Source of the DNA: Erinaceus europaeus
Lineage: Eukaryota > Chordata > Mammalia > Eulipotyphla > Erinaceidae
Assembly: GCF_950295315.1 (NCBI RefSeq)
Contig: NC_080165.1
Location: forward strand, 4,287,734 to 4,351,733
DNA length: 64,000 nt
Reading direction: 5' to 3'
Under the pieces are notes generated by a model. It did no database searches. It was not told the origin of the DNA and worked only from the letters and a program-made list of their open reading frames with translations. Shown here in pieces: positions 33,906 to 43,100 of the stretch. Positions within the stretch are counted from its first letter, which is position 1. Every line of letters begins with the position of its first letter. The translations under genes and the position numbers were made by a program.

Positions 33906-34224
33906 CTTAACATAAATTCCCAAATTGCTCTTTCAAGTGGTACATTGCTTACTGCTGAGTCTTGAATGATTTGGATACCAAAGGTGAAGAGAAAACATCT
34001 CCTTACCCCGAGTTAAAGCACAAATAGCATTAGTGGTCTTTTGAAATGACATCTGTCTTGAGGCCATGTGGCACTTCAGGCAGGAGAGGACAGGTGTTTT
34101 CATGCTTTAGCAGCCAGGGCCAAGTCCCTGGTCTTCACCTGAGGGGGTGGAAAACCTTCATTAGTAGTGATACTGTGTTGCCTGTGCCTTTTATAAAATA
34201 AGTTTTATTAATTTTTTATTTTGC
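33906..34224. other. No recognised feature
   Basis: 34060-34180 holds B-like words ('ccaagtccctggtcttcacc') and may be a decayed SINE. Confidence 0.4.
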
Positions 34225-34350
34225 ATTTTTTTAACCAGAGCACTGCTCAGCTCTGGTTTATGGTGGTAAGAGGGATTGAACCTGGGACTATGGAGCCTCA
34301 GGCACAAGTACCTCTTTGCAGAACCATGATACTATCTACCCCCACCCAAT
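34225..34350 (-). mobile_element. Short tRNA-related SINE, type E
   Basis: 'accagagcactgctcagctc', 'tggtttatggtggtaagagg', 'gattgaacctgggactatgg' (reversed B box) and 'accatgatactatctacccc'. Same order as at 49008-49128. Confidence 0.8.
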
Positions 34351-34652
34351 GTTGTATGTTTCTTTCTCTTTCCCTCTCTATTTCTCTTCAGTATCAATTT
34401 CCCTCTGCACTCTCAAAAACATTAAATTGAATATAAAACAGAAATAAATAAAAAGAAACTTTTGTCTCTTGTGCTAACTTCACCACCCAGAAAGTAAATG
34501 TTTTGTATAATTTTATCAATCTTTGTTTGTTTACATGGACTTAACATTAGTCACTTTATAAAACGAATCACTTCAACACTATCATATTTTCTAGTTTTTC
34601 AGAGTCACTTATCATTTTTATAATGTATTATTGAAGAGTGAATTCTTAATAT
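34351..34652. other. No recognised feature
   Basis: AT-rich flank of the miniature LTR element. Confidence 0.5.
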
Positions 34653-34944
34653 TGTTGTTAAAGTTTCAGAGGCTCCAAGCAGGCCAGGCTAGCGTCGCAG
34701 TGGTAGACAGAGACAGACTTGGGGACACACGGCTGGGCTGAGAAGCTGCAGTTTAATCTTTATTCACGAATGGGCAATCACCACACCATGTGCTTCCCAT
34801 ATTTCTTTCTCTGCTGCTGCTGGGACTCTGCACGTCCTTAGCATACGGGGCGGGGAGAAAGAGGGGCGCGAAACTAGCAAGGACCAAACCATTTCTCTCA
34901 GAGGTAGGGGGAAGATGACCAAACCAACACGAAGAATACCAACA
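34653..34944 (-). repeat. 3' LTR of the miniature element
   Basis: Begins 'tgttgttaa' and ends 'ataccaaca' on the + strand, as does its partner. It contains the polyadenylation signal AATAAA in minus orientation (in 'ctttattcacgaatggg', near 34758). It lacks a 34-bp segment found in the other LTR between two 'cttccc' repeats. Confidence 0.88.
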
Positions 34945-34946
34945 TA

Positions 34947-34963
34947 TTCCCCCTTTTCTTTTT
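34947..34963 (-). other. Polypurine tract
   Basis: On the minus strand a 17-nt purine run, AAAAAGAAAAGGGGGAA, ends 2 nt before the 3' LTR. This is the expected primer site for plus-strand DNA synthesis. Confidence 0.85.
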
Positions 34964-34980
34964 AACTAAATGACCACAGG

Positions 34981-34996
34981 TCCACGTTGGGCGCCA
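34981..34996 (-). other. Primer-binding site, tRNA-Lys type
   Basis: On the minus strand it reads TGGCGCCCAACGTGGA. This matches the complement of the 3' end of tRNA-Lys1,2 at 15 of 16 positions (family knowledge) and lies 2 nt from the LTR end. Confidence 0.88.
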
Positions 34997-34998
34997 TT

Positions 34999-35319
34999 TG
35001 TTGTTAATGTTTTGGGGGCGCCAGCAGGCCGGGCTAGCTTCGCACAGTAGAAAGAGACTCGAGGACACATGGCTGGGCTGAGAAGCTGCAGTTTAATCTT
35101 TATTCACGAATGGGCAAATCACCACACCACGTGCTTCCCTGAACAAGCCAATGTAAAGCATACGACACTTCCCATATTTCTTTCTCCACTGCTTCTGGGA
35201 CTCTGCATGTCCTTAGCATACGGGGCGGGGAGAAAGAGGGGCGTGAAACTAGCAATGACCAAACCATTTCTCTCAGAGGTAGGGGGAAGACGACCAAACC
35301 AACACGAAGAATACCAACA
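34999..35319 (-). repeat. 5' LTR of the miniature element
   Basis: 321 bp, TG...CA. It carries an inverted CCAAT word near 35150 and the AATAAA signal near 35101 in minus orientation. By eye about nine substitutions separate it from the other LTR over the best-aligned ~230 bp, with greater difference at the U5 end. Confidence 0.88.
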
Positions 35320-35817
35320 AACATGATCAACCTATTTGCAATATCAACTGGGATCTTGACAAACCCCATCAAAACAATGTCTAATTTTATATTTGCACAC
35401 TGACTTTGCACCTTCTTATCAACTTACTTAACTTATGTATTAGTTCTCAAAAATTTTTCATAGGTTTCTATCTTCTTTGAAGCTTGTTTTTGTGATCATA
35501 TGCTTTTAGTATGGAAATAACAGTTTACAGGGCAGTGGTTAGTGCATGGACACAGCCTCTGACTTTCTTGTGGTTAGAGTCTGTACAATCTGAGATTTTC
35601 TATAGAGACAATCCTATCAACCTTGAGCATCATGGTCTTCTTTCATTCCTGTTATTATTTTTTAATGTTGTTGGACTAATTTGGACACAATTATACCAGA
35701 TTAAAACTGACTAGGAGTGATAAAAACCTTCCTACCATATTAGTTATGTGTTGATTATTCCAAAAGTATGTAGAATTCTGAATCATTCTGTAAATATCCT
35801 TTAGTAAATTAAGATTT
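35320..35817. other. No recognised feature
   Basis: Unique-looking flank. Confidence 0.5.
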
Positions 35818-35900
35818 TTTTTTTTACCAGAGCACTGCTTAACTCTGGCTTATGGTGGAGTGGGGGATTGAACCTAGGACTTCAGACACTCAGCAAAATA
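35818..35900 (-). mobile_element. Short tRNA-related SINE, type E, partial
   Basis: 'accagagcactgcttaactc', 'tggcttatggtggagtgggg', 'gattgaacctaggactt'. The tRNA-like end is missing. Confidence 0.75.
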
Positions 35901-36144
35901 ACAAAATTTTTAAAGCACCAAGAATTGATTTAATTATATCTCAAAAATGTGGTATATGTTGATTACCATTACCATTCAATTTTACACATTTTGGTTTGAT
36001 CTTTCCTCAGACTTCTTTGACACATGTGACCCAGAAAATATTTTATCTTAGTGAATGTGCCAGACACAACTGACCAAAGATTTTAGTTGTTGTTTAGTGG
36101 TCTGCTCTGAGAAATTACTTAGGCTGAGTTTGTAACTAATGAGG

Positions 36145-36230
36145 AACTTTAATTATCTTTATTTATTTATTGGATAGAGACTACCAGAAACCAAGGGGAT
36201 GGGATTTATACATCGTGAGAGAGACAGGTA
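36145..36230 (-). mobile_element. SINE fragment, type B (tail half)
   Basis: 'gaggaactttaattatcttt', 'attggatagagactaccaga', 'gagagagacagg'. It stops before the tRNA-like half. Confidence 0.75.
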
Positions 36231-36334
36231 TTCATTCTATGTTTTCATTCTATGCTCTTACTTTTTCTGATCAGTTACTAAAAGAGTAGCACAAGAGACT
36301 TTGACTCAAACTGTCAATTTTATACATCATTGCT

Positions 36335-36462
36335 TACGCATTCACCACCTGTGAAGTGACTCCCCTGCAGGTGGAGATCCGGGGCTCAAACCGGGATACT
36401 TAAACTACTGGTCCTTGCCACGTACTATGCGTGCTTAACCCGCTGTGCTACCGCCTGACTCC
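36335..36462 (-). mobile_element. ERI-like tRNA SINE, type A, head half only
   Basis: 'cacctgtgaagtgactcccc', 'ctgcaggtggagatccgggg', 'gctcaaaccgggatac', 'gcttaacccgctgtgctacc'. The CT-rich middle and tail are absent. Confidence 0.87.
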
Positions 36463-36870
36463 CCAAATTATCTTTTGATAATAATTGTTGATCATATTTT
36501 AAAGATGTCAATGTATTTGCTTTCCACTGGGAATAACTTCCGGCAGAAACTATATTAAATTTATTTTCTTTGCTTCATTATATTCATGCATACATATATT
36601 CTTTTTTCTTAGGTATCTTACAAGGCTTCCTAATTGTCTTTTTTTTTTTTTTTTTTTTTTTACAATTTGAACCTAACTTGCTTAGTAGAGAGAAAGGACT
36701 TGCTCATTAATTTTATTACACACTGTGTGCTCCTTCGTTCTTTGTCCTGCATTTCCCCCCTTCATTACATAAAGGAATATATGCTGGCCATCATTTTCTT
36801 ACTAGTTTCTTCTACATGATTTACTCTCTTTGTATTTTGTTATTTCAGTCAGTTATCTCTCTCTTATTTA
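36463..36870. other. No recognised gene; T23 run at 36639-36661
   Basis: The T run could be the reversed poly-A of a lost retroelement, but no body is attached. Confidence 0.5.
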
Positions 36871-37799
36871 TAGGGAGCAGAAGGTGGGAGTCCTGGCTTC
36901 TGTAATTGCTTCTCCACTGGACATGGGTGTTGACAGGTGGATCCACACCCCCAGCCTGTTTCTATTTTTCCCTAGTGGGGCAGGGCTCTGGGGAGGTGGG
37001 GTTCCAGGACACATTGGTGTGAGGTCATCTGCCCAAGGACATCAGAATCATGACGGCAACTGCAACTTGGCGGTTTAAAGTCAATGAGATATAAAATAGG
37101 AAAACATCATTATTAAACAGGAACCAAAGGTAGGAATAGATAAGATGAGGACAGGAGAAGTCTGTTTTAGGTATGTTCTTGGGGGCCCATGACTTTCATA
37201 TTTTTTGCTTGAGTTTTATAGCTAACATAGAGGTGGATAAAAATATTGTCTGGGGGATGGGGAACAGGCAGTGGTGCACCTGGTGGAGTGCACATGTTAC
37301 AGTGCATAAGGTCCTGAGTTCTAGTCCCTCATCCCTACATGGAGGGGAAATCTTTGCAAATGGTGAAGCAGTGTTGCAGGTGTCTTTCTGTATCTTCCCC
37401 CTCTCTGGAATCCCCCTACCTTCTTGATTTCTGGGTATCTCTATCCAGTAAATAAAAAAGACAATAAAAATTAAAAAGAACTTGAAAAATAATTATAATA
37501 TATATTGCCTGGGAAGATGGTGTCAGAGTTGAGAGTAAGGCTAGAAAATTGGATTAGAGCAAAGAATAGATCCTGAACTTGAAGAAAACATGAACTAAAT
37601 TAACTGTTTATCCCATCCACCTGACCCAGGGCCCAAGTCTATTCACGTTCAGCACAGGAGCCTGTGTGACCTCTGAGGCCCTGTCAGTCTGAGCTCACAG
37701 TCCGTGGTCACACCTGGAACATTCTAGGCTGCGCTCATGTCAGGACCTGTCCTTCTTCAGTGGCAGTGAGGGGTGATCTAGCCCCCTTTTGGAGAGTTG
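36871..37799 (-). mobile_element. L1 3' end, long 3'UTR type, with a SINE inside
   Basis: Reversed UTR landmarks: 'gcagaaggtgggagtcctgg', 'cttctgtaattgcttctcca', 'ggacatgggtgttgacaggt', 'ggttccaggacacattggtg', then after the SINE 'tctattcacgttcagcacag' and 'gagctcacagtccgtggtca'. Confidence 0.85.
37252..37475 (+). mobile_element. tRNA-related SINE, type B, inserted in L1 UTR
   Basis: 'gcagtggtgcacctggtgga', 'gtgcacatgttacagtgcat', 'aaatggtgaagcagtgttgc', CT-rich block, 'ccagtaaataaaaaag' tail. Confidence 0.85.
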
Positions 37800-38090
37800 G
37801 GGCCATATTTCCAATACTTTAGGGGCAGATTTTCTAAGGCCTTCTAGGTGTATCAACCTATCATCTGCAAGTAATGATAATTTAACTTCATCCTTTCCAG
37901 TTTTCATCCCTTTGCTGTATCTCCCTCACGTGACTTGCAAAGGCAAAGACTTCTAGGACTGTATTGAATAAAAGTAGTGAGAGTGGAAAGCCTTGCCTAC
38001 TTCCTGACTGTAGCGTGAAATGCTTTTAGTTTCTCTCCTTGGCTGTAAATCAGGTTAATGCCCCTGAGGTCTTGGATTAAAAGGTCATGT
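37800..38090 (-). mobile_element. Old L1, RT-domain fragment
   Basis: 'tcatctgcaagtaatgataa' is the reversed region around the L1 RT catalytic motif. It is followed by 'attgaataaaagtagtgaga', equivalent to the segment downstream in minus order. Directly adjoining the UTR block, it implies an internal deletion or a separate old copy. Confidence 0.72.
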
Positions 38091-38095
38091 GTTTC

Positions 38096-38413
38096 TGGGG
38101 TCAGGCGGTAGCACAGCAGGTTAAGCGCAGGTGGCACAAAGCCCAAGGACCAGCATAAGGATCCCGGTTTGAGCCCCCGGCTCCCCACCTGCAGGGGAAT
38201 CGCTTCACAGGTGGTGAAGCAGGTCTGCAGGTGTCTGTCTGTCTCTCCCCCTCTCTGTCTTCCCCTCCTCTCTCCATTTCTCTCTGTTGTAACCAACAGC
38301 AATACTAATACAACAACAAGGATAAACAACAAGGGCAAAAAAAGGGAAAAGAATAGCCTCCAGGAGCAGTGGATTTGTAGTGGACCAAGCCCCAATGATA
38401 ACTCTGGAGGCAA
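38096..38413 (+). mobile_element. ERI-like tRNA SINE, type A, with extra 3' module
   Basis: Full type A body, then 'agcctccaggagcagtggat', 'caagccccaatgataactct', 'ggaggcaaaaa'. The extra ~55-bp module also follows the copy at 7929 and several type B copies. Confidence 0.92.
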
Positions 38414-38948
38414 AAAAAAAAAAATTAATATTTATTTTATGTTGTTTTCATGGTGGCAGCATCTTTTGTCATACAATTTTTGAAACAAAATATATGGACT
38501 AGTTTGGGGGCTCATTTTTTCTGTGTGTAGCATTTTTTTCTTTATTTTCATCTTTAGCAATGGTAATAAACAACTTTACTATGAATTGTCATGGTGCTTC
38601 TTTCTTGAGTTAGTTGGTTTGTAGTTTTGAAGCTCCTGGATGAATACCCTTTTAATTATTACCATATTACCTAGAAAGTTCTAGTTCTGTTTAGTCGATG
38701 TTTTGGACACACCATTGATATTCTTGTGTTTTCTCATTTCATTTTTCTTAATGTTCTGCATATCAGTACTTTCTGTTGCTATATATATATATTTTCAGTT
38801 ATTTCCCTTCTTGTGCCTAATATGTTATTAAATTATCTCACAAAAATTTTATCTCAACTACTGCACTGGCAATTTTTCCTTTGTATTATTTTTTCTATCT
38901 TTCAATTCATTACCCACCACTGTCATGCTTTCTCTTAAAATCTATCTT
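38414..38948. other. No clear feature; possible old L1 remnants
   Basis: T-rich; faint L1-like words, not assignable by eye. Confidence 0.35.
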
Positions 38949-39225
38949 CTGGGAGTCAGGGGGTGGCGCAGCAGGTTAAGTGCGGGTGGTGCAAAGCACA
39001 AGGACCGGCATAAGGATCCCAGTTTGAGCCCCCAGCTCCCCACCTACAGGGGAGTCGCTTCACAGGCGGTGAAGCAGGTCTGCAGGTGTCTGTCTTTCTC
39101 TCCCCTTCTGTCTTCCCCTCCTCTCTCCATTTCTCTGTCCTAGCCAAAAACAACGATATCAATAACCACAACAATGCTAAACAACAAGGGCAACAAAAGA
39201 GAAAATAAATAAAAATAAAAAAACT
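38949..39225 (+). mobile_element. ERI-like tRNA SINE, type A
   Basis: 'gggagtcagggggtggcgca', 'cagtttgagcccccagctcc', complete body and A-rich tail. Confidence 0.93.
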
Positions 39226-39424
39226 TAAAAAGTCTGTCGTCTATCATTTATAATGCTTCTCCAGAATTAATTCCTAATAGTAAACTCTTTGCATAACTGC
39301 TAACCTATTACTGGAGCCTGGATTTATAAAATTCCCATTGTCAATGCTGGGTTGGTTTTCTCTATTAAGCAACATTCATTTTTATATTGAGTGTTCTCAA
39401 AGGATTTATTAACTTATCTATTTA

Positions 39425-39535
39425 TTTTAGAGAAAAAAAAAAAGACATGACTCTGCACCTGCAGTAACAGAGGTCAGACATGGAAGTTTCCGCTTACAAG
39501 CGCAAGACTCTACCCACTGTGCATCTCTTAGGATG
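39425..39535 (-). mobile_element. Possible decayed short SINE (type C-like)
   Basis: 'atttattttagagaaaaa', 'gacatgactctgcacctgca' and 'actctacccactgtgcatct' follow the type C order loosely. Confidence 0.4.
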
Positions 39536-39539
39536 CTAT

Positions 39540-39835
39540 TAGCCCCCCCCCCCCATCACTGTAGAGGGAGGTGATGGCTTATCACACAGCTGTTGACATA
39601 TGTACAGGTTCTCATCTACCCTGATAGCTGTCTGCAAAGGGCTCTCATCGCCACTAAACATCCGACTCTGCCCCAGGCAGCGGGCCTTCCAGGGCACCCT
39701 CCTCCCAAACCTCGTCCCCCAGTCTTTTGCTTTGATGCCCCATTCATAGGACACATCTGCAGTGACCCTGGATCTCAGGTGAGATGTGCTCTCATGCTTC
39801 GTGTTCCCCCTTCGTAGTGTTCAAGAGGTATTCAA
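39540..39835 (-). mobile_element. Possible old L1 3'UTR fragment
   Basis: 'ctcgtcccccagtcttttgc' and neighbouring words parallel 45440-45480 in the old L1 3' end there. Weak similarity. Confidence 0.4.
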
Positions 39836-39976
39836 CCATGAATCCAGCAAGATGCACCTGCTTTGCTTTATGATAGCTTCTATGACTCTTAGTTTCATGT
39901 GATTTCTTGTTATATATACTTTAATTGTATTTATTTGTTTATTGGATAGGGACAGCTGGAAATTGAGAGGGGAGGG

Positions 39977-40955
39977 ATCTTCTTCTAGCGTTTGCCCTTC
40001 TTCCGTAGCCAGTCAACAGCGTCAGGTTGAGCCTGATGTCAAGTTTCGAGACCTCCATTGAATCTGGAGAGGTGGCAGTCGTTGACTATGTGGGTCATAG
40101 TCTGTCCAGAGCCGCAGGGGCAGTTCGGGTCGTCTCTGGCTCCCCAGCGATGGAACATAGCGGCACACCGGCCATGGCCTGTTCGATAGCGATTGAGGAG
40201 GGCCCGATCATAACGTGCTAGGTCAAAGCCGGGTTGACGCTCGCAGGGGTCTGTGATGAGGTGTTTGTTCTTTACCTCAGCTGACTGCCAACTCTGTTTC
40301 CAAGAGTCTGGAACAGAGAAGTTCAGTGTAGGCGTAGGGGACCAGATTGGGTGACGAGACGTCAAGCGTTGGACAGGGTGGGCGAAGATATCCGCGTATA
40401 TTGGCAGGTCCGGTCGAGCGTAGACGTGGGAAATGAACTTAGATGATGCCGCATCCCGACGAATATCTGGCGGGGCGATGTTGCTAAGAACTGGCAGCCA
40501 TGGAACCGGGGTGGAACGGATGGTTCCAGAAATGATCCTCATGGAGGAATATAATTTGGAATCGACCAAGTGGACATGGGGGCTACGGAACCATACTGGG
40601 TCACAGTATTCTGCAGTGGAATAGCATAATGCCAGAGAGGATGATCGTAGTGTGGAAGCGCTCGCGCCCCATGAGGAGCTGGCTAGTCTTGCAATGATGT
40701 TATTCCTCGCACCCACCTTTGCTGCAGTTTTTATGAGATGTTTGTGAAATGACAGAGTGCGATCGAGAATAACGCCAAGATAGACTGGCTGGGCTTCATG
40801 CCGGATTCTCGTATCGCCAAGCTGCACATTAAGCTCACGCGAGGCCGAGGCATGGTGTAGATGGAAAACAGATGATACCGTTTTTTGCAGTGCTAAGGAT
40901 TAGTCGCCATTTTTTACAGTAATCAGATATCAGAGACATGTCTTTCGTGAGTGGT
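39977..40955 (-). mobile_element. Vingi-like non-LTR retrotransposon, 5'-truncated
   Basis: A 979-bp minus-strand insertion, CpG-rich compared with its surroundings. It ends 3' just after the stop codon in a short 'gaagaag'-like tail, with 'gggaggg' repeated on both sides (39970-39976, 40956-40962). Its protein is a non-L1 LINE type with no close counterpart in other mammals. A Vingi clade is reported from hedgehog genomes (recalled, not searched). The assignment to Vingi rests on organism and protein style; other I/Jockey-group clades are possible. Confidence 0.82.
39985..40955 (-). pseudogene. RT C-terminal domain and zinc-knuckle of a Vingi-like LINE
   Basis: Codes for the end of a LINE reverse transcriptase, the enzyme that copies the element at a nicked target. 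A 262-codon open frame (40039-40827) contains 'YLGVILDRTLSFHKHL' (40737-40784), typical of the RT segment after the palm, then 'PWLPVLSNIAPPDIRRDAA' in the thumb/linker region. It ends in a CxCx7Hx4C knuckle at frame residues 236-251 (40075-40122). Upstream the frame continues to the truncation after one frameshift in an A run near 40888, with a 'YCKKWRL' motif. Downstream an in-frame TGA (40036-40038 by position after residue 262) precedes the apparent natural end 'LRKKGKR' and TAG at 39985-39987. The YADD active site lies in the missing 5' part, so it is inactive. Confidence 0.88.
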
Positions 40956-41108
40956 GGGAGGGGTGATAGGGAGAGAGACAGAGAGACACCTGCAGCCCTG
41001 CTTCACCACTCTTAAAGCTTTTCCCCTGCAAGTGGGGACTGGGGACTCAAACCAGGGTCCTGTTCACTGGAACCTGTGCACTCAACCTGGTGCGCCACTC
41101 CCTGACCC

Positions 41109-41419
41109 CATATGATTTCTGATCGTTGGTTTTCTCACTATAAAGGTACAGGATTGAATTTGGCTGAAAAAAAAAAAACCAATAAACCCTATATGAAACT
41201 TCGTGAACATGTATTTTGTTATATGTCCTCTGTGAAATTGCACCTTGGAAGCATCTAGCTGACATGTTCAATCCAAACATCAATTTCTATCTTTGTTTTG
41301 TTTTGCTCTTGATTCTTTAAGTGATACGGTAGAGATATGACTGACACTCCGAAACTCTACAGGTAGCATTTCTGAGCTTCGGGTCATATTGACTTATGCT
41401 TTCATCATCCAACTTTTTT
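41109..41419. other. No recognised feature
   Basis: Unique-looking sequence. Confidence 0.5.
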
Positions 41420-41540
41420 AAAAATATTTTTTCCTTTATTGGGGATTAATGTTTTATATTCAACAGTAAATACAACAGTTTGTACATGTATCATATTTCC
41501 CAGTTTTTGATTCCATGTCTATCTTTTTGATTTAAAATAT
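41420..41540 (-). mobile_element. L1 extreme 3' end (short-UTR type)
   Basis: 'cctttattggggattaatgt' followed by 'agtaaatacaacagtttgta' is the reverse of the terminal block seen at 6265-6752 and 22500-22680. Confidence 0.82.
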
Positions 41541-41579
41541 ATTGCAAAATAGATAGACAGCTTCATAAACTAAGTGCTG

Positions 41580-41765
41580 GTGTGACTGGATGGTGGTGCC
41601 TCTGGCTGAGTGTAAGGTACCATGCTCAAGGCCCTGGGTTCAAACCCCAGGCCCCACCTGAGGGCTAAAGATTCATGAGTCAGGAAGCAATGCTATAAGT
41701 CTCTCCCTCTCTCTCTCTCTCCTATACACCTTTCTTTTGCTTCTATTTTTTTTTTCTGTCTCTGT
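41580..41765 (+). mobile_element. tRNA-related SINE, type B, diverged
   Basis: 'ggatggtggtgcctctggct', 'gagtgtaaggtaccatgctc', 'gggttcaaaccccaggcccc' (B box), CT repeat. Confidence 0.7.
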
Positions 41766-41797
41766 CACATGAAGTAAAAATTTAAAAAATCAAAAAG

Positions 41798-42065
41798 AGT
41801 GCAGCGGGTTAAGCGCACATGGCGCAAAGCACAAGGACCGGCATAAGGATCCCGGTTCAAGCCCCCGGCTCCCCACCTGCAGGGGAGTCGCTTCACAGGC
41901 GGTGAAGCAGGTCTGCAGGTGTCTGTCTTTCTCTCCTCCTCTGTGTCTTCCCCTCCTCTCTCCATTTCTCTCTGCACTGTCCAACAACAGTGCATCAATA
42001 ACAACAACAGTAACTATAGCAACAATAAAGAACAACAAAGGCAACAAAAGAGAAAATAAATAAAT
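41798..42065 (+). mobile_element. ERI-like tRNA SINE, type A, slightly 5'-truncated
   Basis: Begins at 'gtgcagcgggttaagcgcac', about 15 bp into the head, then has the full body. Flanking repeat of the type 'ttaaaaaatcaaaaag' (41780s) and 'ttaaaaaattcaaaaag' (42070s). Confidence 0.93.
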
Positions 42066-42394
42066 TTTAAAAAATTCAAAAAGTAACTCCTGATACCTCC
42101 TTATGATATCTATTTTCAGGTAAAACTAGTCCATGGCACCAGGAACCTGTTTCTTTTGACTCTTGATATATCATAACAAAGTAGAAAGACATATTTGTTT
42201 ATGATCCGTGTTTAATAATTTTATTAGAAAGTATTTATTTAGTGAATAAATACATTTTTCATTTTAGATTGAATAGCACTCACCAGACTTCAACCCCCAC
42301 CACTCTGTATTATCCCTACGTTGAATTTTCTACTTGATGTGTCCTTCTAGATTTATTTTTATTTATTTATTTTTATTGTTATTTTTTATGGATG
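42066..42394. other. No recognised feature
   Basis: AT-rich. Confidence 0.5.
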
Positions 42395-42680
42395 GACTGA
42401 TTTTTCATGCCACTATAGTTATCTCCGGAAAGTGGTGAAAGTACTATGAATCCACGGCTCCCAGTGGCCATTCTTTCTTTTTTTCTTTTTCCCTTCGACT
42501 TTTATTTGCCAGGACAGAGAGAAGTTGAGAGCAGAGGAGCGACAGAGAAGGGGAGAGAGAGAGACTGCTGAAGATGTGTTTCACCACTCGTGAAGTGTCC
42601 CCCTGTAGGTGGGGAGCAGGGGTTTGAACCTGGGTCCCATCGTGTGGTGATATGTGTGCTTAACCTGGTGGCCCCTCTAG
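42395..42680 (-). mobile_element. tRNA-related SINE, type B, with shared 3' module
   Basis: Module at 42405-42472 ('cactatagttatctccgg', 'tgaatccacggctcccagtg'), then 'ccaggacagagagaagttga', 'gtgtttcaccactcgtgaag', 'ggtttgaacctgggtccc'. Confidence 0.8.
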
Positions 42681-42728
42681 TTCAATTTTTATAGTGAATG
42701 TCAAAGTCTATTCTTTGTTTTGCTTTAT

Positions 42729-42997
42729 ATATTTTTTTATTTATTCCCTTTTGTTGCCCTTTTTTATTGTTGTAGTTATTATTGATGTCGTTATTGTTGG
42801 ATAGGACAGAGAGAAATGGAGAGAGGAGGGGAAGACAGAGAGGGGGAGAGAAAGACAGACACCTGCAGACCTGCTTCACCGCCTGGGAAGCGACTCCCCT
42901 GCAGGTGGGGAGCCGGGGACTTGAACCGGGATCCCTACGCCGGTCCTTACGCTTTGGGCCACCTGAGCTTAACCCGCTGCGCTACCGCCCGACTCCC
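42729..42997 (-). mobile_element. ERI-like tRNA SINE, type A
   Basis: Full reversed module order. Target repeat 'tgttttgctttat' (42716-42728) and 'tgtttcgctttat' (42998-43010). Confidence 0.95.
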
Positions 42998-43100
42998 TGT
43001 TTCGCTTTATTTATCTTAACATTACAGTGGTGACTCTATTGTTCTCTGTGTTTCTTTTATTCTGTTTAAATTACCATTTCCTTTTTTAATAAAATGTGTC

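Larger units (their letters stand above)
34653..35319 (-). mobile_element. Miniature LTR retroelement: LTR, PBS, PPT, LTR, no coding interior
   Basis: Two direct LTRs (292 and 321 bp) flank only 54 bp (34945-34998). Read on the minus strand the order is LTR (35319 to 34999), a primer-binding site beginning 2 nt after the LTR, 16-17 bp of spacer, a polypurine tract, then the second LTR. That is the arrangement of a provirus with gag, pro, pol and env all missing. The PBS complements tRNA-Lys (CUU-type), as used by class II (betaretrovirus-like) elements. Ends are TG...CA. The flanks show a possible 5-bp duplication with one mismatch (aatat 34648-34652, aacat 35320-35324). Either one extreme deletion derivative or a TRIM-like non-autonomous family. 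No protein is encoded. Confidence 0.85.
39935..41108 (-). mobile_element. tRNA-related SINE, type B, split by a Vingi-like insertion
   Basis: The left part (39935-39976, 'ttattggatagggacagctg') and the right part (40956-41108, 'gatagggagagagacagaga', 'ctgcagccctgcttcaccac', 'cctggtgcgccactccctga') join into one minus-strand type B element. 'gggaggg' occurs at both break edges. Confidence 0.88.

Noticed and set aside
34653..35319. Tandem duplication of a unique sequence
   Set aside because: The TG...CA ends, primer-binding site and polypurine tract in correct spacing between the copies fit an LTR element much better than a simple duplication.
35100..35411. 103-codon minus frame as a retroviral gene
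   Set aside because: It runs through the LTR and flank and matches no gag, pol or env feature.
39977..40955. Bacterial or invertebrate contamination
   Set aside because: The segment is embedded in a hedgehog SINE whose halves match on both sides and share a direct repeat.
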